Positions 48,029-61,836 of a stretch of DNA of 64,000 nucleotides are shown piece after piece. The translations under genes and the position numbers were made by a program. Below the pieces are notes generated by a model. That model saw nothing but the letters and a program-made list of their open reading frames with translations. It was not told the origin of the DNA and did not search any database. Positions within the stretch are counted from its first letter, which is position 1. Each line of letters begins with the position of its first letter. Origin of the DNA: Lysobacteraceae bacterium NML91-0213 (GTDB lineage: Bacteria > Pseudomonadota > Gammaproteobacteria > Xanthomonadales > Xanthomonadaceae); contig NWQL01000002.1 in the NCBI GenBank assembly GCA_002798175.1, positions 490,733 through 554,732 of the forward strand. The letters are read 5' to 3'.

Positions 48029-51000
48029 ATGAAACGCATGCTGATCAACGCCACGCAGGCCGAAGAACTGCGCGTGGCCATCGTTGACGGACAGACGCTC
48101 TACGACATCGACATCGAGCAGCCGTCGCAGGAACAGCGCAAGTCCAACATCTACAAGGGCCGCATCACCCGGCTCGAGCCATCGCTGGAAGCCGCCTTCG
48201 TCGACTACGGCGCCGACCGCCAGGGCTTCCTGCCGCTCAAGGAAATCTCCCGCGACTACTACCAGGCGGGCGTCGACCACCGCAACGCCGGCATCCGCGA
48301 ACTGCTGCGCGAGGGCCAGGAAGTCGTGGTCCAGGTCGAGAAGGAAGAGCGTGGCAACAAGGGCGCCGCCCTGACCACGTTCATCTCCCTGGCCGGCCGC
48401 TACATGGTGCTGATGCCGAACTCGCCCACCGCCGGCGGCGTGTCGCGCCGGATCGAGGGCGAGGACCGCGCGGCGCTGAAAGAGGCGATGGACAAGCTCA
48501 CCATCCCCGACGAGATGGGGGTGATCATCCGCACCGCCGGCGTTGGCCGCGACGCGGAAGAGCTGCAGTGGGACCTCGACTACCTGCTGAGCATCTGGAA
48601 GGCCATCTGCGACGCCGCGCTGTCGAAGCCGGCCTCGTTCCTGATCTACCAGGAATCGCGCCTGATCACCCGCGCGCTGCGCGACTACATGCGCGCCGAC
48701 ATCGGCGAGATCCTCGTCGACACCCCGGAGATGTACGAGGAAGCCCGCGAGTTCGTCGAGCAGGTGATGCCGCACAACCTGCGCAAGCTCAAGCACTACA
48801 CCGACGACACGCCGCTGTTCAACCGCTTCCAGATCGAGTCGCAGATCGAGAACGCCTACGAGCGCACCATCCGCCTGCCCTCCGGCGGCGCGCTGGTGAT
48901 CGACCAGACCGAGGCGCTGACCGCGGTCGACGTGAACTCGGCCCGGGCCACGCGCGGCGGCGACATCGAGGAAACCGCGTTCCACACCAACCTGGAAGCC
49001 GCCGACGAGGTGGCCCGCCAGCTGCGCCTGCGCGACCTTGGCGGCCTGGTGGTGATCGACTTCATCGACATGTCGTCGTCCAAGCACCAGCGCGAGGTCG
49101 AGAACCGCCTGCAGAACGCGCTCAGGTACGACCGCGCGCGCGTGCAGCTGGGCCGGATCTCCAAGTTCGGCCTGCTGGAGATGAGCCGCCAGCGCCTGCG
49201 TGCGAGCCTGGGCGAGTCCAGCCAGATCGTCTGCCCGCGCTGCGATGGCCATGGCCGCATGCGCAGCATCGAGTCGCTGTCGCTGTCGATCATCCGCGTG
49301 GCCGAAGAGCACGCGATGAAGGACAATACCGGCCAGGTGCTGGTGCAGGCGCCGGTGGAGATCGCCAACTACCTCCTCAACGAGAAGCGTGGTGCGCTGG
49401 CCGAGATCGAGAAGCGCCACAAGGCGCCGATCGTCATCGTCGCCGACGAGCAGCTCCATACCCCGCACTACGAGGTCACCCGCATCCGCGAGAACGAGCT
49501 CGGCGAGGAAACCAGCAAGCCCAGCTACCAGCGCGGCACCCCGCGCAAGCTGGCGACCATCGCGCTGAACAAGAACAACCTCAACGTGCCGCCGCCGGCC
49601 GTCACCAACGTGCGCCCGGCACAGCCGGCGCCGGTGCGCGAGCCCCGCGAGGAAATGCCGGCCCCGGTGGCCGCAGCGGCTCCCGCGGCGCCCGTCGCGG
49701 CGCCGTCACCTGCGCCCGCCGTGGGCCTGGTGGGCTGGTTGAAGCGCCTGTTCGCCGCGGAGCCGGCGGCGCCCACCCAGGGCAATCGCGGCACCCGCAC
49801 GCAGGCCGACCGCGATGACGCGTCCGGGGATCGCAACGGGCGTGGTGGCCGCCGCGGTGACCGCCGCCAGGGACGCGACGGCGGTGGCGGCAATGGTCGC
49901 CGTGACGACCGGCGTGGCCCCAGGCCGGCGCAGGCCGAGCGCAACATGCAACAGGGTGGCCGCGACGCGCGCAATGCGCAGTCCGAGCGTCCAGAGAAGG
50001 GCGAGAAGGCTGCCAAGGGCGCGCAGGGCGCACAGCAGGCAGCCGCGCAGGCCCAGCAGGGCGGACAGCAGAAGCAGCAGCAGCCGCGCCCGCCGAAGCA
50101 GCCGAAGGCGGCACCGCAGCAGGCCGGTCGCAGGTCCGAGGCGACCGAGACGGGTGCTCCGCGTGGGCAGGCCGAGGAACGGCGTCGCGACGACGCGGCG
50201 GTAGCCGTCACGGCGGCAGAGGCCACCAGGCCGACGGCCGCGAGCCCGGTCGAAACCGTGGAGACCACCACCGCACCCGCGGCGATCGATACCAACGTGC
50301 AGCTCGCTGCCGATGTCGCCGATGCAACCCCGGGCGCTGACGGCAACCAGGCCGGCACGGCCCCGGACGACGGCAGTGGCGAGGGCGACGGTGGCAGCCG
50401 CCGCCGTCGTGGACGTCGCGGTGGTCGCCGCCGTCGTCGTGGCAACGGCGAACAGGCCGCGAGCGGTGACGACGCTGCGATGCAGGATGACGATGCCGTC
50501 TCCGATGGCCCGACGCCTGCGGTCGACGGCTCGCAGCCGGAGTTCGACTTCGACGACATGCCGGCCGCAACCGCTGATCGCGCGACCTCGCCTGTGTCCG
50601 ACACCGCACCCGCCGCCGAGCCCGCGCAGCGGGCAGCCGCCAGCGTCGCGGCCACGGCCGTGGCAATGACCGCTGCCGCCGCCGCTTCGGCATCGCCGTC
50701 GGCACCGGCGCCGGTAGCGGACACGGTGAAGGCCGACCTGTCACCGGCAAGGCCGGCGGCGCCGGACCGCTACCGGTCCAACCACGACCAGGGTGGCCCG
50801 GAATCCGAGCGGGACACCGCGAGCGCGGAGCTGCCATCGCTGGCGGAGCCGACGGCCAGCGAAACGGCCGCCACGAAGCCCGCAACGGCGCCCTCCCCCG
50901 CTTCCGTCGAGGCTGTCGAAGCCGGCTCCGCGGACACCGCGACGCCGACCAGCGAGCCGGAACAGCCGACCGACCCGGTCCCGACTGCCACGGCCACGGC

Positions 51001-51439
51001 GCCGTCGTCGCAGCCCGCCGCACAGGCGGAGGTCGACGGAAGCGACGTTGCACCGGCACCAGTCGAGTCCGTCACCGCCGCGGCGGAGCCGACCGCACCG
51101 GTGCCGACGGAACCTGTGGAGCCCGCCATCGTCAACCCGACCCCCGCCGATGACGCGGTCGCCGGAACTGCTGTCGCGCCGGAAGCGTCCGCGCCTGCAG
51201 CGACGGAACCGCCCGCCGCGCCGGCATCCCCGGCCGCACCCGCGACCGACCCGGTGATGCCTGGACTGTTCGATGCGAAGACCAGCGCCCCGGACGCGCC
51301 CGTGGAGCCGGCTGCCGACCCGGATCCCACCCCGGGCGAGGTCCCGGCCATGGAACCGGCAGGTGTCGATGGCGATGGCAGTGGACAGGCCACGGCCGAG
51401 CCGACCGACACGGATACGGGTCCGTCGCGCAACGCCTGA
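48029..51439 (+). CDS. rne: Ribonuclease E
   Basis: 1136 residues. The catalytic half is standard: [20 protein letters not shown], an S1 domain (about 35-125), DNase I-like catalytic residues in [19 protein letters not shown] and IDFIDM, and the zinc link [11 protein letters not shown]. From about residue 520 the rest is an Ala/Pro/Glu-rich, disordered tail with two Arg/Gly-rich RNA-binding patches (about 605-640 and 789-808). RNase E starts decay of most mRNAs and processes rRNA and tRNA, and its tail usually scaffolds the degradosome. The ATG at 48029 has AGGA upstream; earlier in-frame codons are not family-like. Confidence 0.96.
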   Translation: MKRMLINATQAEELRVAIVDGQTLYDIDIEQPSQEQRKSNIYKGRITRLEPSLEAAFVDYGADRQGFLPLKEISRDYYQAGVDHRNAGIRELLREGQEVVVQVEKEERGNKGAALTTFISLAGRYMVLMPNSPTAGGVSRRIEGEDRAALKEAMDKLTIPDEMGVIIRTAGVGRDAEELQWDLDYLLSIWKAICDAALSKPASFLIYQESRLITRALRDYMRADIGEILVDTPEMYEEAREFVEQVMPHNLRKLKHYTDDTPLFNRFQIESQIENAYERTIRLPSGGALVIDQTEALTAVDVNSARATRGGDIEETAFHTNLEAADEVARQLRLRDLGGLVVIDFIDMSSSKHQREVENRLQNALRYDRARVQLGRISKFGLLEMSRQRLRASLGESSQIVCPRCDGHGRMRSIESLSLSIIRVAEEHAMKDNTGQVLVQAPVEIANYLLNEKRGALAEIEKRHKAPIVIVADEQLHTPHYEVTRIRENELGEETSKPSYQRGTPRKLATIALNKNNLNVPPPAVTNVRPAQPAPVREPREEMPAPVAAAAPAAPVAAPSPAPAVGLVGWLKRLFAAEPAAPTQGNRGTRTQADRDDASGDRNGRGGRRGDRRQGRDGGGGNGRRDDRRGPRPAQAERNMQQGGRDARNAQSERPEKGEKAAKGAQGAQQAAAQAQQGGQQKQQQPRPPKQPKAAPQQAGRRSEATETGAPRGQAEERRRDDAAVAVTAAEATRPTAASPVETVETTTAPAAIDTNVQLAADVADATPGADGNQAGTAPDDGSGEGDGGSRRRRGRRGGRRRRRGNGEQAASGDDAAMQDDDAVSDGPTPAVDGSQPEFDFDDMPAATADRATSPVSDTAPAAEPAQRAAASVAATAVAMTAAAAASASPSAPAPVADTVKADLSPARPAAPDRYRSNHDQGGPESERDTASAELPSLAEPTASETAATKPATAPSPASVEAVEAGSADTATPTSEPEQPTDPVPTATATAPSSQPAAQAEVDGSDVAPAPVESVTAAAEPTAPVPTEPVEPAIVNPTPADDAVAGTAVAPEASAPAATEPPAAPASPAAPATDPVMPGLFDAKTSAPDAPVEPAADPDPTPGEVPAMEPAGVDGDGSGQATAEPTDTDTGPSRNA

Positions 51440-51459
51440 CCATCGGCGATGGCAAACGG

Positions 51460-51487
51460 AAAGGGCGGCCCTCGGGCCGCCCTTTTT
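51460..51487. terminator. Terminator between rne and the response regulator
   Basis: AAGGGCGGCC (51461-51470) and GGCCGCCCTT (51475-51484) form a ten-base stem with loop CTCG, followed by TTT on the plus strand and a short A-run on the other side. It lies between converging genes. Confidence 0.85.
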
Positions 51488-51503
51488 CATTGCCTGCGAG
51501 GCG

Positions 51504-52151
51504 CTAGAGCGCGTGCGTCGGATCGGCCAGACCGTACTGCCCGGCCAGTCGCGCCAGCGCGATGGTGTCCTGCAGCTGCAGCTTGGTGAACATCCGTGTC
51601 TTGTGGGTGTTGACCGTCTTCGCGCTGAGGCTGAGCCGGCGTGCGATCTCCTCCTGCCGCAATCCCTGGATCAGCAGCATCGCGATCTCGAGCTCGCGCG
51701 CGGACAGCAGGTCAAACGGACTGTCGTCGCCGGCCAGCGCGGACAGCGCCATGTTCTGCGCGATGCTGGTGGCCAGATAGCGCTTGCCGGCCGCGACCAC
51801 GCGTACCGCGCGCACCAGTTCGCTGGCATCGCCGGCCTTGCCCACGTAGCCGGATGCGCCGGCATCGATCAGCCGCTTGGGCATCGGGCCGTCCTCGAGC
51901 ACCGACACCACGATCACGCGCGGCCCGTACTTGCCGCGCACGATCCGCTCGGTCACTTCGAGCCCGCTCAGGCCCGGCAGGTGCAGGTCGCACAGCACCA
52001 CATCCGGCGTCAGACGGCGGATCTCCGGCAGCGCGGCTTCTCCGGTCTCCGCCTCGCCCACCACTTCGATGTCGGCTTCACTGGCCAGGATCATGCGCAT
52101 GCCGGTACGGACAAGCGCATGGTCGTCTACCAGAAAGACACGGATGGTCAT
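51504..52151 (-). CDS. gacA: GacA/UvrY-type NarL-family response regulator
   Basis: 215 residues: a receiver domain with phospho-acceptor Asp55 (VVLCDLHLPGLSG) and a LuxR-type HTH (LLSARELEIAMLLIQG, KTVNTHKTRMF). The match to E. coli UvrY is close beyond the general family, for example PMPKRLIDAGASGYVGKAG and RYLATSIAQNMALSAL. In the Gac system it is activated by the sensor GacS/BarA and turns on small RNAs that titrate CsrA. The sensor is not in the window, and uvrC, the usual neighbour, is absent. A tRNA-Ser gene lies just upstream. Confidence 0.8.
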   Translation of the reverse strand: MTIRVFLVDDHALVRTGMRMILASEADIEVVGEAETGEAALPEIRRLTPDVVLCDLHLPGLSGLEVTERIVRGKYGPRVIVVSVLEDGPMPKRLIDAGASGYVGKAGDASELVRAVRVVAAGKRYLATSIAQNMALSALAGDDSPFDLLSARELEIAMLLIQGLRQEEIARRLSLSAKTVNTHKTRMFTKLQLQDTIALARLAGQYGLADPTHAL

Positions 52152-52229
52152 CCTTGGCCCCTCCTTCTGCTTTCCCCGCGCACGAGGCTAGCGATGGAGA
52201 GGGGGGATCGCAAGGAGGATCAGTAAGGT

Positions 52230-52319
52230 TGGCGGAGAGAGTGGGATTCGAACCCACGGAAGGTTTGACCCTTCGGCGGTTTTCAAGACCGCTGCCTTAA
52301 ACCACTCGGCCATCTCTCC
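52230..52319 (-). tRNA. serT: tRNA-Ser (anticodon UGA)
   Basis: A 90-base class II tRNA read on the minus strand. Acceptor arms GGAGAGA (52313-52319) and TCTCTCC (52234-52240) pair, discriminator G, and CCA is encoded (52230-52232). The anticodon is TGA, the complement of 52283-52285, in loop CTTGAAA. A long variable arm follows (GCCGAAGGGTCAAACCTTC region) and the T-loop GGTTCGAATCC is present. Confidence 0.97.
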
Positions 52320-52407
52320 GGTGTGATGCGCCGCGCCCGGTCAGCGGCCCGCCGCCTCCGGCCGTCGCCCGGACACCGGGTTGTTGCGTGTCGATCCGGC
52401 GGCGCGG

Positions 52408-53400
52408 TCAGGTCATTGTCGCACGCGCAACCGCCGCGTTTGTACCTGCCACGGGTGCCTCGCCCGGCCTTGCGCGATGCTTGCAGTCGAGGGTCGACTC
52501 CGCGAGCAGCGGCGGCAGGCGTTCGGCGAGATGGTCGATGAACACCCGCACCGCCGGCAGCAGGCCGCGACGCGAGGGAAACACCGCATGGGCGATGCCC
52601 TGCGGCAGCGTCCAGTCGGGCAGGACCACTTCCAGTTCGCCGTTGCGCACGGCATCCGCGCAGATGGTCTCCGGCAGCATGGTGATGCCAAGCCCCTGGC
52701 GCGCCAGCGACATCAGCATCGGGAAGTCGAAACCCGCCACCCGCGGCTTGAGGTCGATGCGCTGCAGCTGGCCGTCGCCGCCGTGCAGCTCCCAGCGCTG
52801 CTTCACCTCGTCCTCGCCCATCGTCATGGTGACGTGTTCGCGCAGGTCGTCGGGCTCGCGCGGGCGCCCCGCGCGCTTGAGGTATTCCGGACTGGCCACC
52901 AGCAGTTCCTGCACGTGCCCGAAGCTGCGCATCACCAGGCTGCCATCGTCGTCGAGCTTCGAGCGCACGCGCACGGCCACGTCGAAGCCCTCGTTGATCA
53001 CGTCCACGCGGCGGTTGTTGACGTGCAGCTGTACGCGTACCTGCGGGTAGCGCGCAAGGAAATCCGGCAGCAGCTTCGGCATCGACTGCTGCGCGATCGA
53101 CACCGGCACGCTCACGCGCACCAGGCCGCGCGGTTCCGCACTGAGGCGATCGACGACCTCGCGCGCCGCGGTGGCCTCGGCAAGCATCGACTGCGCGTGC
53201 CGGTACACACTCTGCCCCACGTCGGTAACGGCGAAGCGGCGCGTGGACCGCTGCAGCAGGCGTACGCCGAGCTCGTTCTCGAGCTGGCTGATGCGCCGGC
53301 TCAGCCGTGACTTGGGGATGCCCAGCGCACGTTCGGCCGCGGCGAATCCGCCGTGATCGACCACCACGGCGAAGTAGTACAGATCATTGAGGTCCTGCAT
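52408..53400 (-). CDS. LysR-family transcriptional regulator
   Basis: 330 residues: an N-terminal winged helix-turn-helix (MQDLNDLYYFAVVVDHGGF, AAAERALGIPKSRLSRRISQLE, LGVRLLQRSTRRFAVTDVG) and a periplasmic-binding-protein-like effector domain from about residue 90. It belongs to the large AaeR/DmlR-like branch; the target and effector are unknown. No divergent structural gene is adjacent, since serS upstream runs in the same direction, so the regulated gene is probably elsewhere. The ATG at 53400 gives the standard N-terminus. Confidence 0.88.
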   Translation of the reverse strand: MQDLNDLYYFAVVVDHGGFAAAERALGIPKSRLSRRISQLENELGVRLLQRSTRRFAVTDVGQSVYRHAQSMLAEATAAREVVDRLSAEPRGLVRVSVPVSIAQQSMPKLLPDFLARYPQVRVQLHVNNRRVDVINEGFDVAVRVRSKLDDDGSLVMRSFGHVQELLVASPEYLKRAGRPREPDDLREHVTMTMGEDEVKQRWELHGGDGQLQRIDLKPRVAGFDFPMLMSLARQGLGITMLPETICADAVRNGELEVVLPDWTLPQGIAHAVFPSRRGLLPAVRVFIDHLAERLPPLLAESTLDCKHRARPGEAPVAGTNAAVARATMT

Positions 53401-53527
53401 GCGCGGCGCCTGATGGAACGATGGGCACAATCGAATCACGTCCGTCCCGGATGCACAACAACAGAAAACCGGCGCCGGCAGCGACCCCGACCCGAAGGCG
53501 CTGGCCGAGGAGATGGCCCGAACGTGC

Positions 53528-56195
<2,668 letters not shown>

Positions 56196-56224
56196 GGCGG
56201 CGGACTGCCGACACCCGGTGCAAG

Positions 56225-56249
56225 GCAGGGGCGGCTCGGCCGCCCCTGC
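56225..56249. terminator. Hairpin between converging tonB-like gene and aroA
   Basis: GCAGGGGCGGC (56225-56235) and GCCGCCCCTGC (56239-56249) form a perfect eleven-base stem around TCG. There is no U-run, but its position directly after both stop codons suggests a transcript end. Confidence 0.6.
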
Positions 56250-57629
56250 TCACGTCAGGCCGAAGCCCGCGGCCTGCCCGAGCTCCACGAAGCCCGGAAA
56301 CGACGTGGCCACGTTGGCCACGTCGTCGATGAGCACCACATCCCGGGCGCACTGCGCGGCAACGGCGAAGGCCATCGCCACGCGGTGATCGCCATGGCTG
56401 TCGATGCGGCCGCCCTGCAGCCGGCCGCCGTGGATGCGGGCGCCGTCCGGGGCCTCGTCCACGCGGATGCCCAGGTTGCGCAGTCCCGCCGCCACCGTGG
56501 CGATGCGGTCCGATTCCTTGACGCGCAGCTCCGCGGCCCCGCGCACCCGGGTCACGCCCCGCGCGCAGGCGGCTGCAATGAACAGTGCGGGGAACTCGTC
56601 GATCATGTCGGCGACGTGTTCCACCGGCACCTCGATCCCCTGCAGCGGCGCATGCCGGACCACGAGGTCGGCGACCGGCTCGCCGCCCTGCTCCTGCGAG
56701 GTTTCCACCGTGAGGTCCGCACCCATCAGCCGCAGCACGTGCAGCAGCCCGGTGCGCCGCGGATTCATGCCGACGCGGCGCAGCCGCAGTTCCGAGCCCG
56801 GCACCAGCGTCGCGGCGACGATGAAGAACGCCGCGGAGGAGAAATCCGCCGGCACGTGCACATCGGTCGCACGCAGCCGATGACCGCCCGGCACGCTGGC
56901 GCGCCCGGGCGAGAAGGTGATCGGCCAGTCGAACGCCGCCAGCATGCGCTCGGTGTAGTCGCGCGTCGGCTGCGGCTCGATGACCGTGGTGGTGCCCTTG
57001 GCGAACAGCCCCGCCAGCAGCAACGCGGACTTCACCTGGGCACTGGCGATGTCGGCGGTGTATTCGATGCCCTGCAGCGGCCTGCCACCACGTACCTGCA
57101 GTGGCGGCACCCCGCCGTCGCCGGTGTCGATCCGTGCGCCCATCCGCGACAACGGCACGGTGACGCGGTGCATCGGCCGCTTCGACAACGAGGCATCACC
57201 GACCAGCAGACTGTCAAACGTCTGGCCCGCCAGCAGGCCGGCGAGCAGGCGCATCGCGGTGCCGGCGTTGCCGCAGTCGAGCGCGGCAGCGGACGGACAC
57301 AGACCGTCGATGCCCACGCCATGCACGATGCGGCTGCCCGCCTGCGGGACTTCGATCGACACACCGAGCTGCCGGAAGATCCTTTCGGTGGCGCGGGCGT
57401 CCTCGCCTTCGAGGAAGCCATCGATGCGCGACGTTCCGTCGGCCAGCGATGCCAGCATGATCGCGCGGTGGGATACGGATTTGTCGCCGGGGATGTCCAG
57501 CGTGCCGCGCAGCGGCCGGCCGGGCCCTGCGGTCCAGGACGTCATCCCCGTGGCAGCGATGCCGTCGCGGGTCGACGCGGCCGCCGCACGTTCCTCCAGT
57601 GCGCTGTGCGCAGGCTTCCCGCTGCCCAT
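56250..57629 (-). CDS. aroA: 3-phosphoshikimate 1-carboxyvinyltransferase (EPSP synthase)
   Basis: Joins phosphoenolpyruvate to shikimate-3-phosphate, the sixth step to chorismate. Motifs: LDIPGDKSVSHRAIM, LDCGNAGTAMRLL, SLSKRPMHRVT, TRDYTERML, AELRVKESDRI and GDHRVAMAF, the standard order. The start is uncertain: ATG at 57629 lies four bases after the serC stop and gives 459 residues; an ATG at 57545 gives 431, nearer the usual length, the extra 28 residues being low-complexity. The order serC-aroA is common in proteobacteria, linking serine and aromatic synthesis. Confidence 0.95.
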   Translation of the reverse strand: MGSGKPAHSALEERAAAASTRDGIAATGMTSWTAGPGRPLRGTLDIPGDKSVSHRAIMLASLADGTSRIDGFLEGEDARATERIFRQLGVSIEVPQAGSRIVHGVGIDGLCPSAAALDCGNAGTAMRLLAGLLAGQTFDSLLVGDASLSKRPMHRVTVPLSRMGARIDTGDGGVPPLQVRGGRPLQGIEYTADIASAQVKSALLLAGLFAKGTTTVIEPQPTRDYTERMLAAFDWPITFSPGRASVPGGHRLRATDVHVPADFSSAAFFIVAATLVPGSELRLRRVGMNPRRTGLLHVLRLMGADLTVETSQEQGGEPVADLVVRHAPLQGIEVPVEHVADMIDEFPALFIAAACARGVTRVRGAAELRVKESDRIATVAAGLRNLGIRVDEAPDGARIHGGRLQGGRIDSHGDHRVAMAFAVAAQCARDVVLIDDVANVATSFPGFVELGQAAGFGLT

Positions 57630-57633
57630 GCCC

Positions 57634-58719
57634 TCAGCCACGCCGCTGCTGGAAGTCGCGCATGTAGGCGGCCAGCGCCTGCACGCCGGCGACCGGCATC
57701 GCGTTGTAGATCGATGCACGCATGCCACCCAGCACGCGGTGGCCACGCAGGCCGATCAACCCCGCCTCGCGCGCCCCGTCGAGGAAATCCCCGTCGAGTG
57801 CCGGATCGTGCAGGAAGAACGGCACGTTCATGCGCGACCGCACCGCCGGGTCGACCTCGTTGCGATAGAAGCCGCCGGATGCGTCGACCGCCTCATACAT
57901 CAGGCGCGCCTTCTCGGCGCTGCGGCGTGCGAATTCCTCCACGCCGCCCTCGTCGAGCATCCAGCGCACGGTGAGCCCGAGCAGGTACCAGTTCCAGCTT
58001 GGCGGGGTATTGAGCATCGATTCCGCGGCGAGGTGCGCGCGGTAATCGAAGATCTCCGCACGCGGCTGGCCGGCGCGCGCCAGCAGTTCGCGATCGACCA
58101 CCACCACGCCGATCCCGACCGGACCCAGGTTCTTCTGTGCACCGGCATAGATCAGCCCGTACCGGCGGACGTCGATCGGCTCGGAGGCGATCGACGAGCT
58201 GAAATCGGCGAACAGCGGAACCGGGCCGGTCTCGGGCACCTCGCGGAATTCGACGCCGTGGATGGTCTCGTTGGCGGTGATATGCACGTACGCCGCGTCA
58301 GCCGACAGTGCCCACTGCGAACGCGCGGGAATGCTGCGGAATCCATCGGCTTCGCTGCTGGCGGCGATGCGCAGGTCGACGTAGGGCGCGACCTGCCTGA
58401 GCGCCGTGCGGCCCCAGTGACCGGTGACCACGTAGTCGGCCGGCTGGCCCGGGGCGGCGAAATTGAGCGCGATCAGCGCCTGCTGGGTGGTGGCGCCGCC
58501 GCCCAGGAACAGCACCGCGTAGTCGTCTGGGATCCCGACCAGACTGCGCAGGTCGGCCTCGGCCCGACGCGCCACGTCGATGAATTCCTCGCCGCGATGG
58601 CTCAGCTCGACGATCGAGGCGCCGGCATCGCCGTACTCGAGCATCTCGTCGCGGGCCTGCTGCAGGACCGGCTCGGGGAGCGCGGCCGGGCCGGCGCTGA
58701 AGTTGTAGGCACGCGACAT
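57634..58719 (-). CDS. serC: Phosphoserine aminotransferase
   Basis: Makes 3-phosphoserine from 3-phosphohydroxypyruvate and glutamate with pyridoxal phosphate; it also acts in pyridoxine synthesis. 361 residues starting [20 protein letters not shown], with the cofactor Lys in [16 protein letters not shown] and [10 protein letters not shown], and the C-terminal [20 protein letters not shown]. It is upstream of aroA by four bases, probably one transcript. The msrP gene diverges from it. Confidence 0.96.
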   Translation of the reverse strand: MSRAYNFSAGPAALPEPVLQQARDEMLEYGDAGASIVELSHRGEEFIDVARRAEADLRSLVGIPDDYAVLFLGGGATTQQALIALNFAAPGQPADYVVTGHWGRTALRQVAPYVDLRIAASSEADGFRSIPARSQWALSADAAYVHITANETIHGVEFREVPETGPVPLFADFSSSIASEPIDVRRYGLIYAGAQKNLGPVGIGVVVVDRELLARAGQPRAEIFDYRAHLAAESMLNTPPSWNWYLLGLTVRWMLDEGGVEEFARRSAEKARLMYEAVDASGGFYRNEVDPAVRSRMNVPFFLHDPALDGDFLDGAREAGLIGLRGHRVLGGMRASIYNAMPVAGVQALAAYMRDFQQRRG

Positions 58720-58879
58720 GGTGGCGGCATCCTTCGGTGGGGAGCCGGCCGGCTGTGCGCCTGCCGGTGGCCTAGTATGCCGCAGCGTTGCACGGGCAGG
58801 ACGCGCGTTCGCGTGCATGCAACGACCACAGGTGCACACTGCGCGCGACCGGGTGCCCCGCCCGGCTGGAACCCCTGCC

Positions 58880-59866
<987 letters not shown>

Positions 59867-59872
59867 CCGCGC

Positions 59873-60556
59873 GTGCAGGCATCCACGAACCGCCGGGCCA
59901 CGCCGGGCTGGCTGATCGCCGCCAAGGCCGGCGTGCATGCCCTGACACTCGCCCCGGTGACGCTGCTGGCCTGGCGCGCCTGGCAGGTGCAGACCGGCGC
60001 GAACATCGACGCGCTGGGCCCCGACCCGGTGGCGATGATCGAACATACCCTCGGGCTGTGGGCCCTGCGGCTGCTGCTGGTGACCCTGGCGGTGACGCCG
60101 CTGCGGCAACTCACCGGGCAAGCGCAGCTGCTGCGCTTCCGGCGCATGCTCGGGCTGTATGCATTCTTCTATGCCAGCCTGCACTTCGCCGCGTGGCTGG
60201 TGCTGGACCTGCGCCTGGACTGGGCCGGCGTTGCGACCGAGATCGCCCGCAGGCCGTTCATCACCGTCGGCTTTCTCGCATGGCTGCTGCTGGTGCCGCT
60301 GGCGGTCACCTCCACGCGTGGCTGGATGCGCCGCCTTTCCGGCGCATGGCAGCGGCTGCACCGGCTGGTCTATCCCGTCGCCGGCCTTGCGGTGCTGCAC
60401 TTCTGGTGGGTGGTGAAGTCCGACATCCGCGAGCCGCTGCTGTATGCCGTGCTGCTGGCGCTGCTGCTGGCCTGGCGGCTGTGGCGCCGGCTGCGCCCCG
60501 GGGCACGCGGTGCGCGGCGGTCCTCCGCAGACCGCGCGGGTCAGTCGGCGCCGTAG
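59873..60556 (+). CDS. msrQ: Haem-binding membrane subunit MsrQ of the MsrPQ system
   Basis: Passes electrons from the membrane to MsrP. 227 residues, GTG start at 59873. Six membrane helices are visible with the haem-ligand histidines in FYASLHFAAWLVLD and WQRLHRLVYPVAGLAVLHFW, as in YedZ. The start is six bases after msrP, so they are co-expressed. Its 3' end overlaps the converging FHA gene by 16 bases. Confidence 0.93.
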   Translation: MQASTNRRATPGWLIAAKAGVHALTLAPVTLLAWRAWQVQTGANIDALGPDPVAMIEHTLGLWALRLLLVTLAVTPLRQLTGQAQLLRFRRMLGLYAFFYASLHFAAWLVLDLRLDWAGVATEIARRPFITVGFLAWLLLVPLAVTSTRGWMRRLSGAWQRLHRLVYPVAGLAVLHFWWVVKSDIREPLLYAVLLALLLAWRLWRRLRPGARGARRSSADRAGQSAP

Positions 60557-61329
60557 AGCAGCAGCAGGCTCAGCAGACCGGCGATCAGCAACGCGGTCAG
60601 CAGCAACCATGGCAACGGCCACGGGCGCCGCCGCGGCAGGGCATCCTCGTCCAGAGGCAGCTCCACCTCCGGCAACGCCTGCTCGCGCGAGCCGCCGCCC
60701 AGCGGCGCCTCGACGACGAACCGGTGGTATGCATCGAAGACCACCTGGTCGCCCGGCTGCAGCAGCGCGTCGCGCACGCTCTCACCATTGACGATGCTGC
60801 CGTCCGCGGAGCCGAGGTCGCGCAACAGCACTTCCCCGCCGACCAGTTCCACGCGGGCGTGGCGCTCGGCGAAGGCCGGGTCGTCGATATGGATGTCGGC
60901 CTCGGCGTGGCTGCCGACCAGCCGCGGGCGATCGAGCGTGAAGCTGCGCCCGTGATGGCGGCCGCCGATCGCACGCAGCACGATGTGCAGCCCGGCCGCG
61001 GCGTCCGCCGGCGTGGCCAGTTCGCCCACGCCGGGCCTGCGCACGGGCGCGCCGCCCAGCAGGCGCAGCTCGGCGCCTTCGATATGCAGGGTGTCGCCAC
61101 GCCGCAGCATCGCCAGCCGCTGCACCGGGCGCCCGTTGACGTGCACACCGCGCCGGCCTTCGCCGACGGTGAGCCAGACGCCACGCCGGTCGACGCACAG
61201 CATCGCGATGGGGTCGCCGTCGATGCGGCCGATGCCACCGCCGGGAAGCTGGCCGATGCGATGCATGCCGACATCGAGCGGCAGGTCGGGCTGATCGCCG
61301 GCGATGAAGCGGAGTCTGAGGATTTCCAT
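60541..61329 (-). CDS. Membrane-anchored FHA-domain protein
   Basis: 262 residues. The N-terminal part (1-95) looks like a diverged first FHA domain (GVHVNGRPVQRLAMLRRGD), and residues 118-208 are a second one (SFTLDRPRLVGSHAEADIHI, RHARVELVGGEVLLRDLGSA, DGSIVNG). The conserved phosphothreonine-binding Arg after VG is Ser140 and the Ser-Arg before xHA are Ala154-Glu155, so classic phospho-peptide binding may be lost. A C-terminal membrane helix (about 238-259) anchors it. Partner unknown; next to PHA-related genes, which it diverges from. Confidence 0.8.
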   Translation of the reverse strand: MEILRLRFIAGDQPDLPLDVGMHRIGQLPGGGIGRIDGDPIAMLCVDRRGVWLTVGEGRRGVHVNGRPVQRLAMLRRGDTLHIEGAELRLLGGAPVRRPGVGELATPADAAAGLHIVLRAIGGRHHGRSFTLDRPRLVGSHAEADIHIDDPAFAERHARVELVGGEVLLRDLGSADGSIVNGESVRDALLQPGDQVVFDAYHRFVVEAPLGGGSREQALPEVELPLDEDALPRRRPWPLPWLLLTALLIAGLLSLLLLYGAD

Positions 61330-61414
61330 GCGCGGCGAATCTAGCACGCGCATGGCTGGAGTCCGCCCCCCGCCTGCACCCAGAATGGCCGTCCCTCCCG
61401 GCACCAGGTGCACC

Positions 61415-61693
61415 ATGTCCGATATCGATATCCGCCATCCCCATGCGCTGCCACTGCCGCAGGCACGCGCCGCGGTCGAGGAGATCTCGGCGAAGCTGGC
61501 GCAGAAGTTCGACGTGCGCTGTGCGTGGAACGGCGACGTACTGAATTTCCAGCGCTCGGGCGTCGACGGTGCGATCGCGCTGGCCGGCGACGAGGTGCGG
61601 GTCACAGCGAAGCTCGGCTTCCTGCTGTCGGCAATGCGCGGCCCGATCGAAGCCGAGATCCGCCGGGTGCTGGAAAAGGAATTCAGCGCCTGA
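61415..61693 (+). CDS. Polyhydroxyalkanoic acid system family protein
   Basis: 92 residues with the family pattern SDIDIRHPHALPLPQARAAV, FDVRCAWNGDVLNFQRSGVDG, and a C-terminal LLSAMRGPIEAEIRRVLEKE helix. The family (PHA_gran_rgn) is found near polyhydroxyalkanoate genes but its action is not defined. It is followed by a phasin, which supports a granule link; the PHA synthase is not in the window. Confidence 0.85.
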   Translation: MSDIDIRHPHALPLPQARAAVEEISAKLAQKFDVRCAWNGDVLNFQRSGVDGAIALAGDEVRVTAKLGFLLSAMRGPIEAEIRRVLEKEFSA

Positions 61694-61700
61694 GGCACCC

Positions 61701-61721
61701 GGGCGGGGATCCCCCCCGCCC
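61701..61721 (+). terminator. GC hairpin after the PHA system gene
   Basis: GGGCGGGG (61701-61708) and CCCCGCCC (61714-61721) form an eight-base stem just after the stop codon at 61693. There is no U-run, so only weak termination or transcript-end protection is likely. Confidence 0.4.
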
Positions 61722-61836
61722 TCCGGCCCATGCCGTCACCGGACCTGCCGGCATACGGGCATCGACGACGCCTCTAGACGCCGCGCTAATGCCGGGTACG
61801 ACACGATCGGCTGGTCACACGACGCTGGAGACCAGC

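Noticed and set aside
52230..52319. tRNA-Ser as an attachment site of an integrated element
   Set aside because: No integrase and no repeat of the tRNA 3' end were seen nearby; flanking genes are ordinary core genes.
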